A program made the translations under genes and the position numbers. A stretch of DNA of 64,000 bases, taken from contig NZ_CP137003.1 of the NCBI RefSeq assembly GCF_033110965.1, positions 310,001 through 374,000 on the forward strand. Reading direction: 5' to 3'. This document shows positions 1-9,282 of this stretch, piece after piece. A model generated the notes under the pieces. It had not been told where the DNA came from, searched no databases, and was given only the letters and a program-made list of their open reading frames with translations. Within the stretch, counting starts at the first letter, position 1. Each line of letters begins with the position of its first letter. This stretch comes from Raineyella sp. LH-20 (GTDB taxonomy: Bacteria; Actinomycetota; Actinomycetes; Propionibacteriales; Propionibacteriaceae).

Positions 1-810
<810 letters not shown>

Positions 811-922
811 TGTCGGTGCGCGCCGACCTCGACGCGCACCGCCGACCGGCGGGATCGTCCCGGGACGAGCGGTCCCCGGGACGCTCCCGCCGGACCACGG
901 ACCGGCCCGTAAATTGGGCCTC

Positions 923-1360
923 ATGCCCACCACCCCCGATGACGCCCGCCGACGCCCCGGCAACGACCACCGGCCCCTCGGTGACCGGTCCCCTGCGGAC
1001 TTGGTCGGCCGCGGGATCGGCCGGGCCAAGCTGTTCCGTGAGATCAGCCTGTGGGTGGTGGCGCTGCTGTCCGCCACGGCCGGCGCGGTCGCCATGCAGC
1101 TGACCAACAGCTGGGGCTGGTCGCTGGCGGCCTTCGCCGTCGTCGTCGCCGCGACGATGCTTCTGAGGTCCGTCCTCATCCGGCGGTGGACCGACCGGTC
1201 GCAGCAGCGCGCGGTCGAGGCGATGGTCGCCGACCAACTCGCCAAGGACGCCGAGGCGGCCCGGCTGCGCGCCGAACGTGCCGCCCACGACCACCCCACG
1301 GCCCGCCGTACCCGGCGCAAGCCGCAGGCCAACCCGTACCGACGCAAGGGCGACCGGTGA
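923..1360 (+). CDS. Small two-helix membrane protein, function unknown
   Basis: I do not recognise a named family. The ATG at 923 gives 145 residues; a TTG at 914 in the same frame would add three. A polar N-terminus of about 40 residues is followed by two hydrophobic helices (about residues 40-60 and 65-85) joined by a short turn with SWGW, then a charged, Ala/Arg-rich tail that may be helical and ends in basic residues. This looks like a small inner-membrane protein with a cytoplasmic tail. Its stop codon overlaps the GTG start of trmB (GTGA), so the two are probably co-translated. Confidence 0.6.
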   Translation: MPTTPDDARRRPGNDHRPLGDRSPADLVGRGIGRAKLFREISLWVVALLSATAGAVAMQLTNSWGWSLAAFAVVVAATMLLRSVLIRRWTDRSQQRAVEAMVADQLAKDAEAARLRAERAAHDHPTARRTRRKPQANPYRRKGDR

Positions 1361-2178
1361 CCGGGGCGGCGGCCCCGACGCCCCGGGTGCACCGCGACAT
1401 CGTCTCGTTCGTCCGGCGCAGCACCCGGATGAACGCCTCCCAGCTGCGCAACTGGGACGCTCACCACGCCGAGTGGGTGGTCCCGCTGGCCCACCGGGCG
1501 ACCAGCACCTCCGTCGCGCCCGGGCAGCTGTTCGCCCCGGAGGCGATCTGGGGGCGTACGGCGCCGTTGTGGGTGGAGATCGGCACCGGCAACGGCGAGG
1601 CGTGTGCCGCGATCGCCGCCCGCCACCCGGAGGTCAACTACCTGGGCTTCGAGGTGTTCACGCCGGCGATGGCCAGCGCGCTGGGGATGATCGCCCGCGC
1701 CGGGCTGACGAACGTCCGCCTCGCCGAGGTCGACGGCGTCGACGCGCTGCGGCACTGGATCCCGGCCGGCAGCGTCGACCGGATCCTCACCTTCTTCCCC
1801 GATCCCTGGCACAAGGCCCGCCATCACAAGCGCCGCCTGGTCAGCCCGGCCACCGCCGCCCTGGTCGCCTCCCGGCTGCGGCCCGGCGGCAGCTGGCACC
1901 TGGCGACCGACTGGCCCGACTACGCCGAGCACATGCGCGAGGTGCTCGACGGGCGCCGCGACCTGGTCAATCCCCACCTCGCATCGGCCGGCTCCGGGGA
2001 CCGCGAGTCCACGGATCTCCGCTTCGTTGCCGGGGACGGTCGTGGGGACGGTTGGGCCCCGCGCCCGGACGCCCGGCCGCTGACCCGGTTCGAACAGCGC
2101 GGACTGGCCGCCGGCCGGCCGATCCGCGACCTGGTCTACGTCCGTACGGACGCGCCGGTCGAGGACGCCGATGTCTGA
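1357..2178 (+). CDS. trmB: tRNA (guanine-N7)-methyltransferase TrmB
   Basis: TrmB uses S-adenosylmethionine to make m7G46 in the variable loop of tRNA. The GTG at 1357 overlaps the preceding stop codon and gives 273 residues, near the family length with a short extra N-terminus. Family marks are the SAM-binding loop WVEIGTGNGE, the segment NYLGFEVFTPAM, the substrate motif FFPDPWHKARHHKRR and the later TDWPDYAEHM. The C-terminal LTRFEQRGLAAGRPIRDLVY matches the usual TKFE-R-RLG ending. It overlaps the start of truA by 8 bases, so a translationally coupled RNA-modification operon is likely. Confidence 0.94.
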   Translation: MTGAAAPTPRVHRDIVSFVRRSTRMNASQLRNWDAHHAEWVVPLAHRATSTSVAPGQLFAPEAIWGRTAPLWVEIGTGNGEACAAIAARHPEVNYLGFEVFTPAMASALGMIARAGLTNVRLAEVDGVDALRHWIPAGSVDRILTFFPDPWHKARHHKRRLVSPATAALVASRLRPGGSWHLATDWPDYAEHMREVLDGRRDLVNPHLASAGSGDRESTDLRFVAGDGRGDGWAPRPDARPLTRFEQRGLAAGRPIRDLVYVRTDAPVEDADV

Positions 2179-3097
2179 GTCCCCCGCGCCCGGCACCACC
2201 CGATGGCGGCTGGACATCGCCTATGACGGCACCGAATTCAGTGGCTGGGCGGCCCAGCCGGATCGTCGTACGGTCCAGGGCGAGTTGGAGCACCGGATCG
2301 GCCAGGTGCTGCGCCTGCCCGCCGCCCCCACGCTGACCGTCGCCGGGCGCACCGATGCGGGCGTGCACGCCCGCGGCCAGGTGGCCCACGTCGACCTGCC
2401 CGACGACGCCCCGGTGGACACCCTGGCGCGCCGGCTGCGGCGGGTGCTGCCGGCCGACCTGGTGGTCCGTGGCGTACGCCCCGCCCCCGAGGGTTTCGAT
2501 GCCCGGTTCGCCGCCCGGTGGCGGCGCTACGTCTACCGGCTGGTCGATGAGGCGGGTTTCGCCGATCCGCTGCTGCGAGGTCACGTCGCCCGCATCCGCG
2601 GCACACTCGACCTGGATGAGCTCACCGCGGCGGGCCGCGAACTGCTCGGTCTGCGGGACTTCGCCGCCTTCTGCAAGCCGCGCGAGGGCGCCACCACGAT
2701 CCGTACGCTGCTCGACTGCACGCCGCGGCGCCGGTCGGGCGACGGGACGGTGGAGATCACCGTACGGGCCGACGCGTTCTGCCACTCGATGGTGCGCTCC
2801 CTGGTCGGGGCGCTGTCCGCGGTCGCCACCGGGCAGCGTGATCTGGTCTGGCTGCGTGCGGTCCGCGACGCGCCGACCCGCCAGTCCTCGATCCAGGTGA
2901 TGCCGGCGCACGGGCTGACCCTGGAGGAGGTCGGCTATCCGCCCGACGACGAGCTGGCCGCCCGCGCGGCCGCGGCCCGCGCGGTGCGGGTGCTGCCCCC
3001 AACGGCACAACAGACCCCGGCCGGCCCCCCGCCGCCCCGGCCGGTCCCGACGACCCCCTCCCCTTTGCTCCCGGACGGAGACTGCGACTGTGTCTGA
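2171..3097 (+). CDS. truA: tRNA pseudouridine(38-40) synthase TruA
   Basis: TruA converts uridines 38-40 of the tRNA anticodon arm to pseudouridine. The 308-residue protein has the catalytic motif GRTDAGVHA with the nucleophilic Asp at residue 62, the early strand DIAYDGTEFSGW, and the conserved RWRRYVYRL and FCHSMVRSLVGAL segments. The last 45 or so residues are Pro/Ala-rich and beyond the conserved fold. In many bacteria truA follows rplQ directly; here it is on the opposite strand, about 2.3 kb away across the sod-rplQ gap. It overlaps both trmB upstream and the methyltransferase downstream. Confidence 0.95.
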   Translation: MSESPAPGTTRWRLDIAYDGTEFSGWAAQPDRRTVQGELEHRIGQVLRLPAAPTLTVAGRTDAGVHARGQVAHVDLPDDAPVDTLARRLRRVLPADLVVRGVRPAPEGFDARFAARWRRYVYRLVDEAGFADPLLRGHVARIRGTLDLDELTAAGRELLGLRDFAAFCKPREGATTIRTLLDCTPRRRSGDGTVEITVRADAFCHSMVRSLVGALSAVATGQRDLVWLRAVRDAPTRQSSIQVMPAHGLTLEEVGYPPDDELAARAAAARAVRVLPPTAQQTPAGPPPPRPVPTTPSPLLPDGDCDCV

Positions 3098-3710
3098 CGA
3101 ACCGCTGGACCACTACTTCGCCACTCCGCACGGCGAGGAGCATCGCCGGACTATCCGGATCACCGTCCGTGGCCGCGAAGTGGCCCTGCAGACAGCCAAC
3201 GGGGTGTTCTCCGGCAGCCGGCTGGACCCGGCCACCGCCGTCCTGCTCAAGGAGGTGTCCCCGCCCGGGCCGCAGGTCCGCCGGGTCGCCGACGTCGGCT
3301 GCGGCTACGGCCCGATCGCCCTGACCCTGGCCCTCGACTGTCCCTGGCTGACCGTCGACGCGGTGGACACCAACGAACGGGCCTTGGCCCTGACCCGCGA
3401 CAACGCCGCCGCGCTCGGGGTGGCCGACCGGGTACGTACGTTCACCCCGGAGGGCACCGACCCGACAGCGACGTACGACGAGATCTGGTCCAACCCGCCG
3501 ATCCGGATCGGCAAGGAGGCGCTGCACGACCTCCTGACGACCTGGCTGGCCCGGCTCGCTCCGGACGGCCGGGCGGTGCTGGTGGCCGGAAAGAACCTCG
3601 GCGCGGACAGTCTGCAGCGCTGGCTGGGTGAGCAGGGCTGGCCGACCGAGCGGCTGGCCAGCTCGAAGGGATTCCGGGTGCTGGAGAGTCGTCGCGGCAA
3701 GAACCATTGA
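3090..3710 (+). CDS. RsmC-like class I methyltransferase (16S rRNA G1207 type)
   Basis: This is a 206-residue SAM-dependent methyltransferase of the MTS (methyltransferase small) family, the catalytic half of RsmC. The GTG start at 3090 overlaps the end of truA by 8 bases. The SAM-binding motif is VADVGCGYGPIALTLAL, and the substrate motif is SNPPIRIGKEALHDLL, the N-P-P-[FYIL] signature of N-methylation of guanine or adenine bases. RsmC of enterobacteria has an extra N-terminal lobe; this single-domain form is usual in Gram-positive bacteria. Position after trmB and truA supports an RNA target; the exact base is inferred. Confidence 0.82.
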   Translation: MSDEPLDHYFATPHGEEHRRTIRITVRGREVALQTANGVFSGSRLDPATAVLLKEVSPPGPQVRRVADVGCGYGPIALTLALDCPWLTVDAVDTNERALALTRDNAAALGVADRVRTFTPEGTDPTATYDEIWSNPPIRIGKEALHDLLTTWLARLAPDGRAVLVAGKNLGADSLQRWLGEQGWPTERLASSKGFRVLESRRGKNH

Positions 3711-3734
3711 CCCAGCGGTACACGTCGATAAGGT
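3707..3734 (+). promoter_or_regulatory. Probable sod promoter (TTGACC-N16-TAAGGT)
   Basis: A -35 box TTGACC at 3707-3712 and a -10 box TAAGGT at 3729-3734 are separated by 16 bases. The -35 box overlaps the TGA stop of the methyltransferase gene (3708-3710). It lies about 50 bp before the superoxide dismutase ATG, which has a good ribosome binding site (GAAGGAG) 5 bases upstream. The fit to the vegetative sigma consensus is visible; use in vivo is inferred. Confidence 0.5.
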
Positions 3735-3787
3735 GAGAGGGTCGTTACCCGCCAATGGACGGCGTTCTGCCGCGTGAAGGAGCAAAT

Positions 3788-4381
3788 ATGAGCTACCAGC
3801 TGCCCGATCTCCCGTACGACTACAACGCCTTGGCCCCGGCCATCGTCCCGGAGATCATGGAGCTGCACCACGACAAGCACCACGCCACCTACGTGAAGGG
3901 CGCCAACACCGCGCTCGAGCAGCTGGCCGATGCCCGCGACAAGGGCAACTTCGGCGTCATCAACAAGCTGGAGAAGGACCTCGCCTTCAACCTCGGCGGC
4001 CACTTCAACCACTCGGTCTTCTGGACCAACATGGCGCCGGGCGGCTCCGAGCCGACCGGCGACATCAAGTCCGCGCTGGACACGAAGTTCGGCGGCCTGG
4101 ACTCCTTCAAGAAGGAGTTCTCCGCGGTGGCGCTGGGCATCCAGGGCTCCGGCTGGGCTGTCCTCGGCTACGACGCCCTCTCCCAGGACCTGCGGGTCTA
4201 CCAGGTCTTCGACCACCAGGGCAACCTGCCGGTCGGCCAGACCCCGCTGCTGCTGCTCGACATGTGGGAGCACGCCTTCTACCTGCAGTACAAGAACGTC
4301 AAGGCGGACTTCGTGAACGCCTGGTGGGACGTCGTCAACTGGGACAACGTGAACGAGCGCCTGACCAAGGCCACCGCCTGA
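3788..4381 (+). CDS. sodA: Superoxide dismutase, Fe/Mn family
   Basis: This enzyme dismutates superoxide to oxygen and hydrogen peroxide in the cytoplasm. The ATG at 3788 follows GAAGGAG and gives 197 residues, the usual length; a longer frame from 3755 adds 11 residues but lacks that site. Metal ligands are visible: His27 (ELHHDKHHATYV), His75 (GGHFNHSVFW), and the Asp and His of LDMWEHAFYLQY. Fe and Mn enzymes cannot be told apart reliably by eye; in Propionibacterium freudenreichii the single enzyme is cambialistic and accepts either metal. It has its own probable promoter and ends at a strong hairpin, so it is likely monocistronic. Confidence 0.96.
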   Translation: MSYQLPDLPYDYNALAPAIVPEIMELHHDKHHATYVKGANTALEQLADARDKGNFGVINKLEKDLAFNLGGHFNHSVFWTNMAPGGSEPTGDIKSALDTKFGGLDSFKKEFSAVALGIQGSGWAVLGYDALSQDLRVYQVFDHQGNLPVGQTPLLLLDMWEHAFYLQYKNVKADFVNAWWDVVNWDNVNERLTKATA

Positions 4382-4400
4382 TCACAGCAGCCACGGGTCA

Positions 4401-4465
4401 GGCACTGCTTGATCACGGCACCGCTTGATCTTGATCACGGCACCACTGATCGGCACCGCTTGATC
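4401..4465. repeat. Short imperfect repeats after sod (TTGATCACGGCACC)
   Basis: Three related units of 16-18 bp lie here: TTGATCACGGCACCGC at 4409-4424, TTGATCACGGCACCAC at 4431-4446, and a variant GATCGGCACCGCTTGATC at 4448-4465. They fill the space between the sod stop codon and its terminator. Function is unknown. Confidence 0.6.
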
Positions 4466-4499
4466 GCAGCTCCCAGGTCGGAGCCTGCGTCGTACGTCC

Positions 4500-4535
4500 G
4501 AAAGGGTGGGTCTCCACAGGGAGGCCCACCCTTTC
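4500..4535 (+). terminator. Terminator hairpin downstream of sod
   Basis: A 15-bp stem (4500-4514 with 4521-4535, one G-T wobble) closes a six-base loop. There is no T-run, which is common for actinobacterial terminators. It sits about 120 bp after the sod stop codon. Confidence 0.75.
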
Positions 4536-4630
4536 GGCGCGTCCTGCGGTGCCGCCGCGGTGCCCGCACGCCGCCCTGCCCATCCACGCCCGTATCTCCC
4601 CGCGCTGCGGGCGCGACAGTGGACCTGACC

Positions 4631-4672
<42 letters not shown>

Positions 4673-4914
4673 ATCGCCCCCCGCGTTGCGGGCGATGATG
4701 GGGTGCTCCTCAAGCACCTTTGGTCGGCTCTACGTTTCGCCCACGCAAAGGTGCGCGTCATTCAGCAATCATGCGTGGGCACAACGCAGAGCTGTGGCTT
4801 CGTGCGTGAGGCGACCCAGGGTTTCGGGGACGGATCGCGAGAATCCGGGCGTACGGCGGCGCGCGGAGCAGCTGAACGTCGAGCGGCCGACGCTGAGCCG
4901 ATAGGCGCTCCCGA

Positions 4915-4956
4915 CACCGGGCACCGGACACCGGGCACCGGGCACCGGGCACCGGC
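4915..4956. repeat. Six tandem copies of heptamer CACCGGG
   Basis: Exactly six 7-bp units follow one another; the second ends CACCGGA and the sixth CACCGGC, the others are CACCGGG. No coding role is apparent. Confidence 0.85.
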
Positions 4957-5004
4957 AGGGCAGGTCATCGACCGGCGCCGATACCGCTGCGACGCCGCGA
5001 CGGC

Positions 5005-5374
5005 ACCCTGGCGTTCCCGCCGGAAGACACCCTGGCGTTCCCCGGAAGACACCCTGGCGTTCCCGCCGGAAGACACCTGGCGTTCCCGCGGGAACGCAAC
5101 CGGGCAGAACCCGGGCACAACACCTCCCGCAGCGTTCCCGCGGGAACGTCATCAGACATGATCCGGGCATCGTCAGCCGCCATCCGGGAGCATTCGGGCA
5201 TGACCTGAACGTCGGCCGCCCAACCGAACGTTCCCGTGACACGTGGCGTTCCTCCGGGACGTGGCCTTCCTGCAGGGATCCGGCGGTTCCGAACGGACGT
5301 GGCCTTCCTGCAGGGATCCGGCGGTTCCGTACGGATGTGGCGGTCCGTGAGATCGTGCGTTCCCGCGGGAACGC
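5005..5374. repeat. Cluster of CGTTCC..GGAACG palindromic elements
   Basis: A perfect 16-bp palindrome, CGTTCCCGCGGGAACG, occurs three times (5081-5096, 5133-5148, 5358-5373). Just before the first are three imperfect versions inside a tandem array of 22-24 bp units (5005-5028, 5029-5050, 5051-5074). Further degenerate forms lie near 5229 and 5247. About eight related sites thus fall in 370 bp. The spacing is irregular after the array, unlike CRISPR. It could be a REP-like element family or a protein-binding cluster. Confidence 0.8.
5257..5332. repeat. 38-bp tandem duplication
   Basis: Bases 5257-5294 and 5295-5332 are adjacent copies that differ at one position near the end (GAAC versus GTAC). 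Each contains a PstI-like CTGCAG and a BamHI-like GGATCC site. The second copy creates a CCGTACGG motif. Confidence 0.85.
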
Positions 5375-5376
5375 CA

Positions 5377-5409
5377 CAGGGCGTGGAAGGGAAGCCCTTC
5401 CACGCCCTG
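5377..5409 (-). terminator. Terminator hairpin of the alpha operon, after rplQ
   Basis: A perfect 15-bp stem (5377-5391 pairing with 5395-5409) closes a three-base AAG loop. It lies 30 bp beyond the rplQ stop codon and may work in both directions, shielding the repeat region. Confidence 0.85.
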
Positions 5410-5438
5410 TCGACGTACGTACCTGAGTCGGTCTCCGA

Positions 5439-5960
5439 TCAGGCCTTCTCGTCGGCCTTCGGCTCGGTAGCCTCGACGGTCTCCTCGACCTCAGCCTCAG
5501 TGACCTCAGCCTCAGTCGCCTCAGCCTCGGTGGCCTCGGCGAGCGCCGCCTTGATCTCCTCGGCGGACTCGGTGGTGGCCTGCGCGGCGGCCTTCGGGGT
5601 CACCTTCTCGGTGATCACTTCGATCTTGGCCATCGGGGCGTTGTCGCCCTGACGGTTGCCGATCTTGGTGATGCGGGTGTAGCCGCCGTCGCGACCCTCC
5701 ATCGCCGGAGCGATCTCGGTGAACAGCACGTGCACGACGCTCGGGTCGGTGATGGTCTTCAGCACCACGCGGCGGGCGTGCAGGTCGCCCCGCTTGGCCT
5801 TGGTGATCATCTTCTCGGCCAGCGGACGGACCCGCTTGGCCTTGGCCTCGGTGGTCACGACTGCGCCGTGCTCGAACAGCTGGCTGGCCAGGTTGGCCAG
5901 GATGATGCGCTCGTGCGAGGCGCTGCCGCCCAGACGGGGGCCCTTGGTGGGGGTAGGCAT
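5439..5960 (-). CDS. rplQ: 50S ribosomal protein L17
   Basis: L17 is a large-subunit protein near the exit-tunnel side. The conserved core is residues 1-120 ([42 protein letters not shown]-like segment, RRGDNAPM-like end). The 173-residue protein then carries a tail of about 50 residues made almost only of Ala, Glu, Thr and Val (repeats of TEAE and TEAEV), which is acidic and unusual next to the basic core. Such tails occur in several actinobacterial L17 proteins; this one is repetitive at DNA level too. It is the last gene of the alpha operon. Confidence 0.97.
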   Translation of the reverse strand: MPTPTKGPRLGGSASHERIILANLASQLFEHGAVVTTEAKAKRVRPLAEKMITKAKRGDLHARRVVLKTITDPSVVHVLFTEIAPAMEGRDGGYTRITKIGNRQGDNAPMAKIEVITEKVTPKAAAQATTESAEEIKAALAEATEAEATEAEVTEAEVEETVEATEPKADEKA

Positions 5961-6017
5961 TCTTGTCTCTCCAGTTCAATCAGAAGCGGTGCCCGGGACT
6001 CTCGTACGGAGCGGAGC

Positions 6018-7040
6018 TCAGTACTGCTCGGTCTCCGCGAAGTCGGTGTCCTCGTCCTCGTCGTCGCTCCCCGCACCGGCGTAGGTGTAGGGGTCGAAAC
6101 CGGGGGCGCTGTCCTTGAGCGCCAGGCCCATGGTGGCCAGCTGCTGCTTGACCTCGTCGATGGACTTGGAGCCGAAGTTGCGGATGTCGAGCAGGTCCTG
6201 CTCGGACCGCGAGATGAGCTCACCCACGGTGTGGATGCCCTCACGACGCAGGCAGTTGTAGGAACGCACCGAGAGGTTGAGGTCCTCGACCGGCAGGGCC
6301 AGGTCGGTGGCGTACTGGTCGTCCACCGGCGACGGGCCGATCTCGACGCCCTCGGCCTCGACGTTGAGCTCCCGGAACAGGCCGAACAGCTCGACGAGCG
6401 TACGGCCGGCAGACGCGACCGCGTCCCGCGGGGTGATCGACTGCTTGGTCTCCACGTCGACGACGAGCCGATCGAAGTCGGTCCGCTGCTCGACGCGGGT
6501 GGCCTCCACCTTGTAGCTGACCTTCAGCACCGGGGAGTAGATCGAGTCGACCGGGATCCGGCCGATCTCGTGCTCGGTCTCCTTGTTCTGGTCCGACGAC
6601 ACGTAGCCGCGGCCGCGCTCGACCACGAACTCCATGTCGATGGCGCCGTCACGGTTGAGCGTGGCGATGTGCAGGTCGGGGTTGTGCACCTCGACACCGG
6701 CCGGGGGCTGGATGTCGGCGGCGGTCACCTCACCGGCACCGGCCTTGCGCAGGTACATGACGACCGGCTCGTCCTCCTCCGAGGTGAGCACGAGGCCCTT
6801 CAGGTTGAGGATGATCTCGGTGACGTCCTCGACGACCCCGGGAAGGGTGGAGAACTCGTGCAGGTTCCCGTCGATCTTGATGCTGGTCAGCGCAGCACCG
6901 GGGATCGAGGAGAGCAGCGTACGCCGCAGCGAGTTGCCGAGGGTGTAACCGAAGCCGGGCTCGAGGGGCTCGATGACGAACCGCGAACGGTGCTCGTCGA
7001 GGACCTCTTCGCTCAAGGTCGGGCGCTGTGCGATCAGCAT
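6018..7040 (-). CDS. rpoA: RNA polymerase alpha subunit
   Basis: The alpha dimer is the scaffold for polymerase assembly and its C-terminal domain contacts UP elements and activators. At 340 residues it is full length. The N-terminal domain shows [25 protein letters not shown], the dimer and beta-contact region; the C-terminal domain (about 255-320) has [29 protein letters not shown], the DNA-binding helix-hairpin-helix part. An acidic linker-like tail ([11 protein letters not shown]) ends the protein. It lies 184 bp after rpsD, with strong hairpins in between, and 57 bp before rplQ. Confidence 0.98.
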   Translation of the reverse strand: MLIAQRPTLSEEVLDEHRSRFVIEPLEPGFGYTLGNSLRRTLLSSIPGAALTSIKIDGNLHEFSTLPGVVEDVTEIILNLKGLVLTSEEDEPVVMYLRKAGAGEVTAADIQPPAGVEVHNPDLHIATLNRDGAIDMEFVVERGRGYVSSDQNKETEHEIGRIPVDSIYSPVLKVSYKVEATRVEQRTDFDRLVVDVETKQSITPRDAVASAGRTLVELFGLFRELNVEAEGVEIGPSPVDDQYATDLALPVEDLNLSVRSYNCLRREGIHTVGELISRSEQDLLDIRNFGSKSIDEVKQQLATMGLALKDSAPGFDPYTYAGAGSDDEDEDTDFAETEQY

Positions 7041-7184
7041 GGTGTGTTCCTTTCCGCGTCCACCACTATTTGAAGACGCGATCCGCGCATCGCAAGGACA
7101 CGATCCGCGTGGGGCGACGGCCGGGTGCCGTACGTCCCCAGGGGTGGGAGAGCCACCCGGATGGGCACTCTCCCGGGGTGAACC

Positions 7185-7218
7185 CGACCGGAGGGGCGCA
7201 GGTCCGCCCCTCCGGTCG
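7185..7218 (-). terminator. Strong hairpin between rpsD and rpoA
   Basis: A perfect 14-bp stem (7185-7198 with 7205-7218) and a six-base loop begins just 6 bases after the rpsD stop. A second, weaker pairing (GGGAGAG at about 7147 with CTCTCCC at about 7168) lies further along. Since rpoA and rplQ follow, this would be a partial terminator, an mRNA end-stabiliser or a control element rather than a full stop. Confidence 0.7.
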
Positions 7219-7224
7219 ATGGGA

Positions 7225-7830
7225 TCACTTCGAGTAGAGCTCGACGATCAGCTGCTCCTGCACGTCGACCGTGATCTGCTCACGGGTCGGCAGCTGGTGC
7301 ACGAAGATCTTCATCTGGTTCGGGCGCGACTCGAGCCAGGCCGGCACGGAGCGCTCGGCGTGGGTCTCGCGGGCGACCACGAACGGGTCGATGTTGAGCG
7401 ACTTCTCCTTGACCTGGATGATGTCGTGGTCGGTCACGCGGTACGACGGGATGTTGACCTTCTTGCCGTTCACCAGGAAGTGCCCGTGGTTGACGAGCTG
7501 ACGGGCCTGGCGGCGGGTCGAGGCGAACCCGGCGCGGTACACGACGTTGTCGAGACGCGACTCGAGGATGCGCAGCAGGTTGTCACCGGTACGGCCGGGC
7601 TGGCGGTTGGCCTCCTCGTAGTAGCGGGAGAACTGCTTCTCCAGCACGCCGTAGGCGAAACGCGCCTTCTGCTTCTCGCGCAGCTGCAGCGAGTACTCCG
7701 AGTCCTTGGTACGGCCGCGGCCGTGCACGCCCGGAGGGTACGGGCGGCGCTCGAACGCCTTGTCGTTGCCGACGAGGTCAGTCCCGAGACGACGGGACTT
7801 CTTGGTCATGGGGCCGGTGTAACGGGCCAT
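7225..7830 (-). CDS. rpsD: 30S ribosomal protein S4
   Basis: S4 starts 30S assembly by binding the 5' domain of 16S rRNA. The 201-residue protein has the S4 N-terminal domain ([20 protein letters not shown]) and the S4 RNA-binding domain ([41 protein letters not shown]). It lacks the four-Cys zinc motif found in some S4 proteins. In several bacteria S4 represses its own operon; the hairpins just after it are a possible site, which is inference. Confidence 0.98.
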   Translation of the reverse strand: MARYTGPMTKKSRRLGTDLVGNDKAFERRPYPPGVHGRGRTKDSEYSLQLREKQKARFAYGVLEKQFSRYYEEANRQPGRTGDNLLRILESRLDNVVYRAGFASTRRQARQLVNHGHFLVNGKKVNIPSYRVTDHDIIQVKEKSLNIDPFVVARETHAERSVPAWLESRPNQMKIFVHQLPTREQITVDVQEQLIVELYSK

Positions 7831-7861
7831 TCTTGTTCAGTCCTTTGCTAGTTCGTTCGGG

Positions 7862-8263
7862 TCAGACGCGGCGGCGCTTCGGCGGGCGGCAGCCGTTGTG
7901 CGGGACGGGGGTCACGTCGGAGATCGGACCGATCTCCAGACCGATGGCGCCCAGCGAACGGATCGCGGTCTCACGACCGGAACCCGGACCCTTGACGAAC
8001 ACGTCGACGCGCTTCAGGCCGTGCTCCATGGCACGACGACCGGCCGCCTCGGCGGCCATCTGAGCGGCGTACGGGGTGGACTTGCGGGAACCCTTGAACC
8101 CGACGGTGCCGGCGGAGGCCCAGGAGATGACCTGGCCGGCCGGATCGGTGATCGAGATGATCGTGTTGTTGAAGGTCGACTTGATGTGGGCCTGGCCGGC
8201 GACCACATTCTTCTTTTCCTTGCGGCGCACCTTCTTGCCGGTGCTACGGCCTGCAGTAGCCAT
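7862..8263 (-). CDS. rpsK: 30S ribosomal protein S11
   Basis: S11 lines the platform near the mRNA exit. The 133-residue sequence has [39 protein letters not shown] and the C-terminal [19 protein letters not shown]-type ending. An early run of Lys and Arg forms the basic tail. It lies 31 bp before rpsD and 55 bp after rpsM. Confidence 0.98.
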   Translation of the reverse strand: MATAGRSTGKKVRRKEKKNVVAGQAHIKSTFNNTIISITDPAGQVISWASAGTVGFKGSRKSTPYAAQMAAEAAGRRAMEHGLKRVDVFVKGPGSGRETAIRSLGAIGLEIGPISDVTPVPHNGCRPPKRRRV

Positions 8264-8318
8264 GAGTGTGTTTCTGCTCCTCGAAGAGTCTGTCAGTCAG
8301 TGAGCGAGGAAGTGAGGG

Positions 8319-8687
8319 TCACTTCTTCTTGCCGGCGACGGGCTTGCGCTTGCCCTTGCGCTGACGCGCGTTGGTGCGGGTGCGCTGGCCTCGGACCGGC
8401 AGACCGCTGCGGTGACGACGACCCTGGTAGGAGCCGATCTCGATCTTGCGGCGGATGTCGGCAGCGACCTCGCGGCGGAGGTCACCTTCGGTCTGGTAGT
8501 TGGCCTCGATGAAGTCACGCAGGACGACCAGGTCGTCCTCGGTGAGCTCATGGACGCGCTTGTCGCCCGAGATGCCGGTGGCGGCGAGGGTCTCGAGCGC
8601 GCGGGTGTGGCCGATGCCGTAGATGTAGGTGAGGGCGACCTCGAGGCGCTTCTCGCGCGGCAGGTCGACACCGATCAGGCGTGCCAT
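8319..8687 (-). CDS. rpsM: 30S ribosomal protein S13
   Basis: S13 sits in the head of the small subunit and contacts the P-site tRNA and bridge B1. The 122 residues start [26 protein letters not shown] and include the conserved [22 protein letters not shown] near the C-terminus, which is strongly basic. It is separated from the upstream rpmJ by an unusually long gap of 387 bp. Confidence 0.98.
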   Translation of the reverse strand: MARLIGVDLPREKRLEVALTYIYGIGHTRALETLAATGISGDKRVHELTEDDLVVLRDFIEANYQTEGDLRREVAADIRRKIEIGSYQGRRHRSGLPVRGQRTRTNARQRKGKRKPVAGKKK

Positions 8688-9074
8688 GTGGCGGGTTCCT
8701 TTCCCGTGGGACGGACGACGGAACGGGTCTCCCGACCCGCATGACCTCCGTGGTCCGCGAAGGTGTGTGGCGTGAAGCGTCCCTGTCCGCCTGGTCCTTG
8801 ATGCTCGATCCCAGGAAATTCGCGGCAGGGCCTCGGCCTTCGTCCGAGGGTGGATCCGAAACGTACGTACGTCGCGGGGTTGCGTTCACACTGACTGGGT
8901 CCCCACCCGCCGGCGGCCCGGTGAGTGGAGTATTCGATTGTCCTGCCCGGCCGGCAAGCGGTCCGGAGCTGGTTGTTGTCCCGGACCGTGGTCCGGCGAA
9001 GTGCCCCTGCGTGGTGACCCGGGGGGCCGCCGTGGCGGGAGCGGTGAGGCGAGGCGTCGAGGCGTTGCCGGGCG
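8688..9074 (-). other. 387-bp gap between rpmJ and rpsM
   Basis: No gene is visible. In most actinobacteria rpmJ and rpsM are nearly adjacent. The gap has a doubled palindrome ACGTACGTACGT (about 8862-8873), and a G/C inverted element near 8900-8925. It could hold a second promoter for rpsM-rplQ, or the remains of a rearrangement. I see no convincing -35/-10 pair. Confidence 0.5.
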
Positions 9075-9188
9075 TCAGCCCTGGCGCTGCTTGTGGCGCG
9101 GGTTCTCGCAGATCACCATCACGCGACCGTGCCGGCGGATGACCTTGCACTTGTCGCAGATCTTCTTGACGCTCGGCTGAACCTTCAT
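9075..9188 (-). CDS. rpmJ: 50S ribosomal protein L36
   Basis: A 37-residue protein starting [21 protein letters not shown]. It carries the zinc-binding residues of the C+ form: Cys-X2-Cys (CDKC), a later Cys ([12 protein letters not shown]) and His. In many actinobacteria a C- paralogue is used under zinc limitation; none is seen in this window. The frame is open upstream to 9347 but the family start is unambiguous. Confidence 0.97.
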   Translation of the reverse strand: MKVQPSVKKICDKCKVIRRHGRVMVICENPRHKQRQG

Positions 9189-9258
9189 CGATCGTCTTTC
9201 TGAATCGGCGCAGGGCGTGGCCCGTCGACGGACCGCGCCCGACTGTGGATGGATGGGT

Positions 9259-9277
9259 GGGTGGGCCGGGCCCACCC
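9259..9277 (-). terminator. Hairpin just after infA
   Basis: An 8-bp GC-only stem apart from one T-A pair (9259-9266 with 9270-9277) and a 3-base loop begins 5 bases after the infA stop codon. It could attenuate transcription between infA and rpmJ or stabilise the infA mRNA. Confidence 0.45.
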
Positions 9278-9282
9278 GTGTG

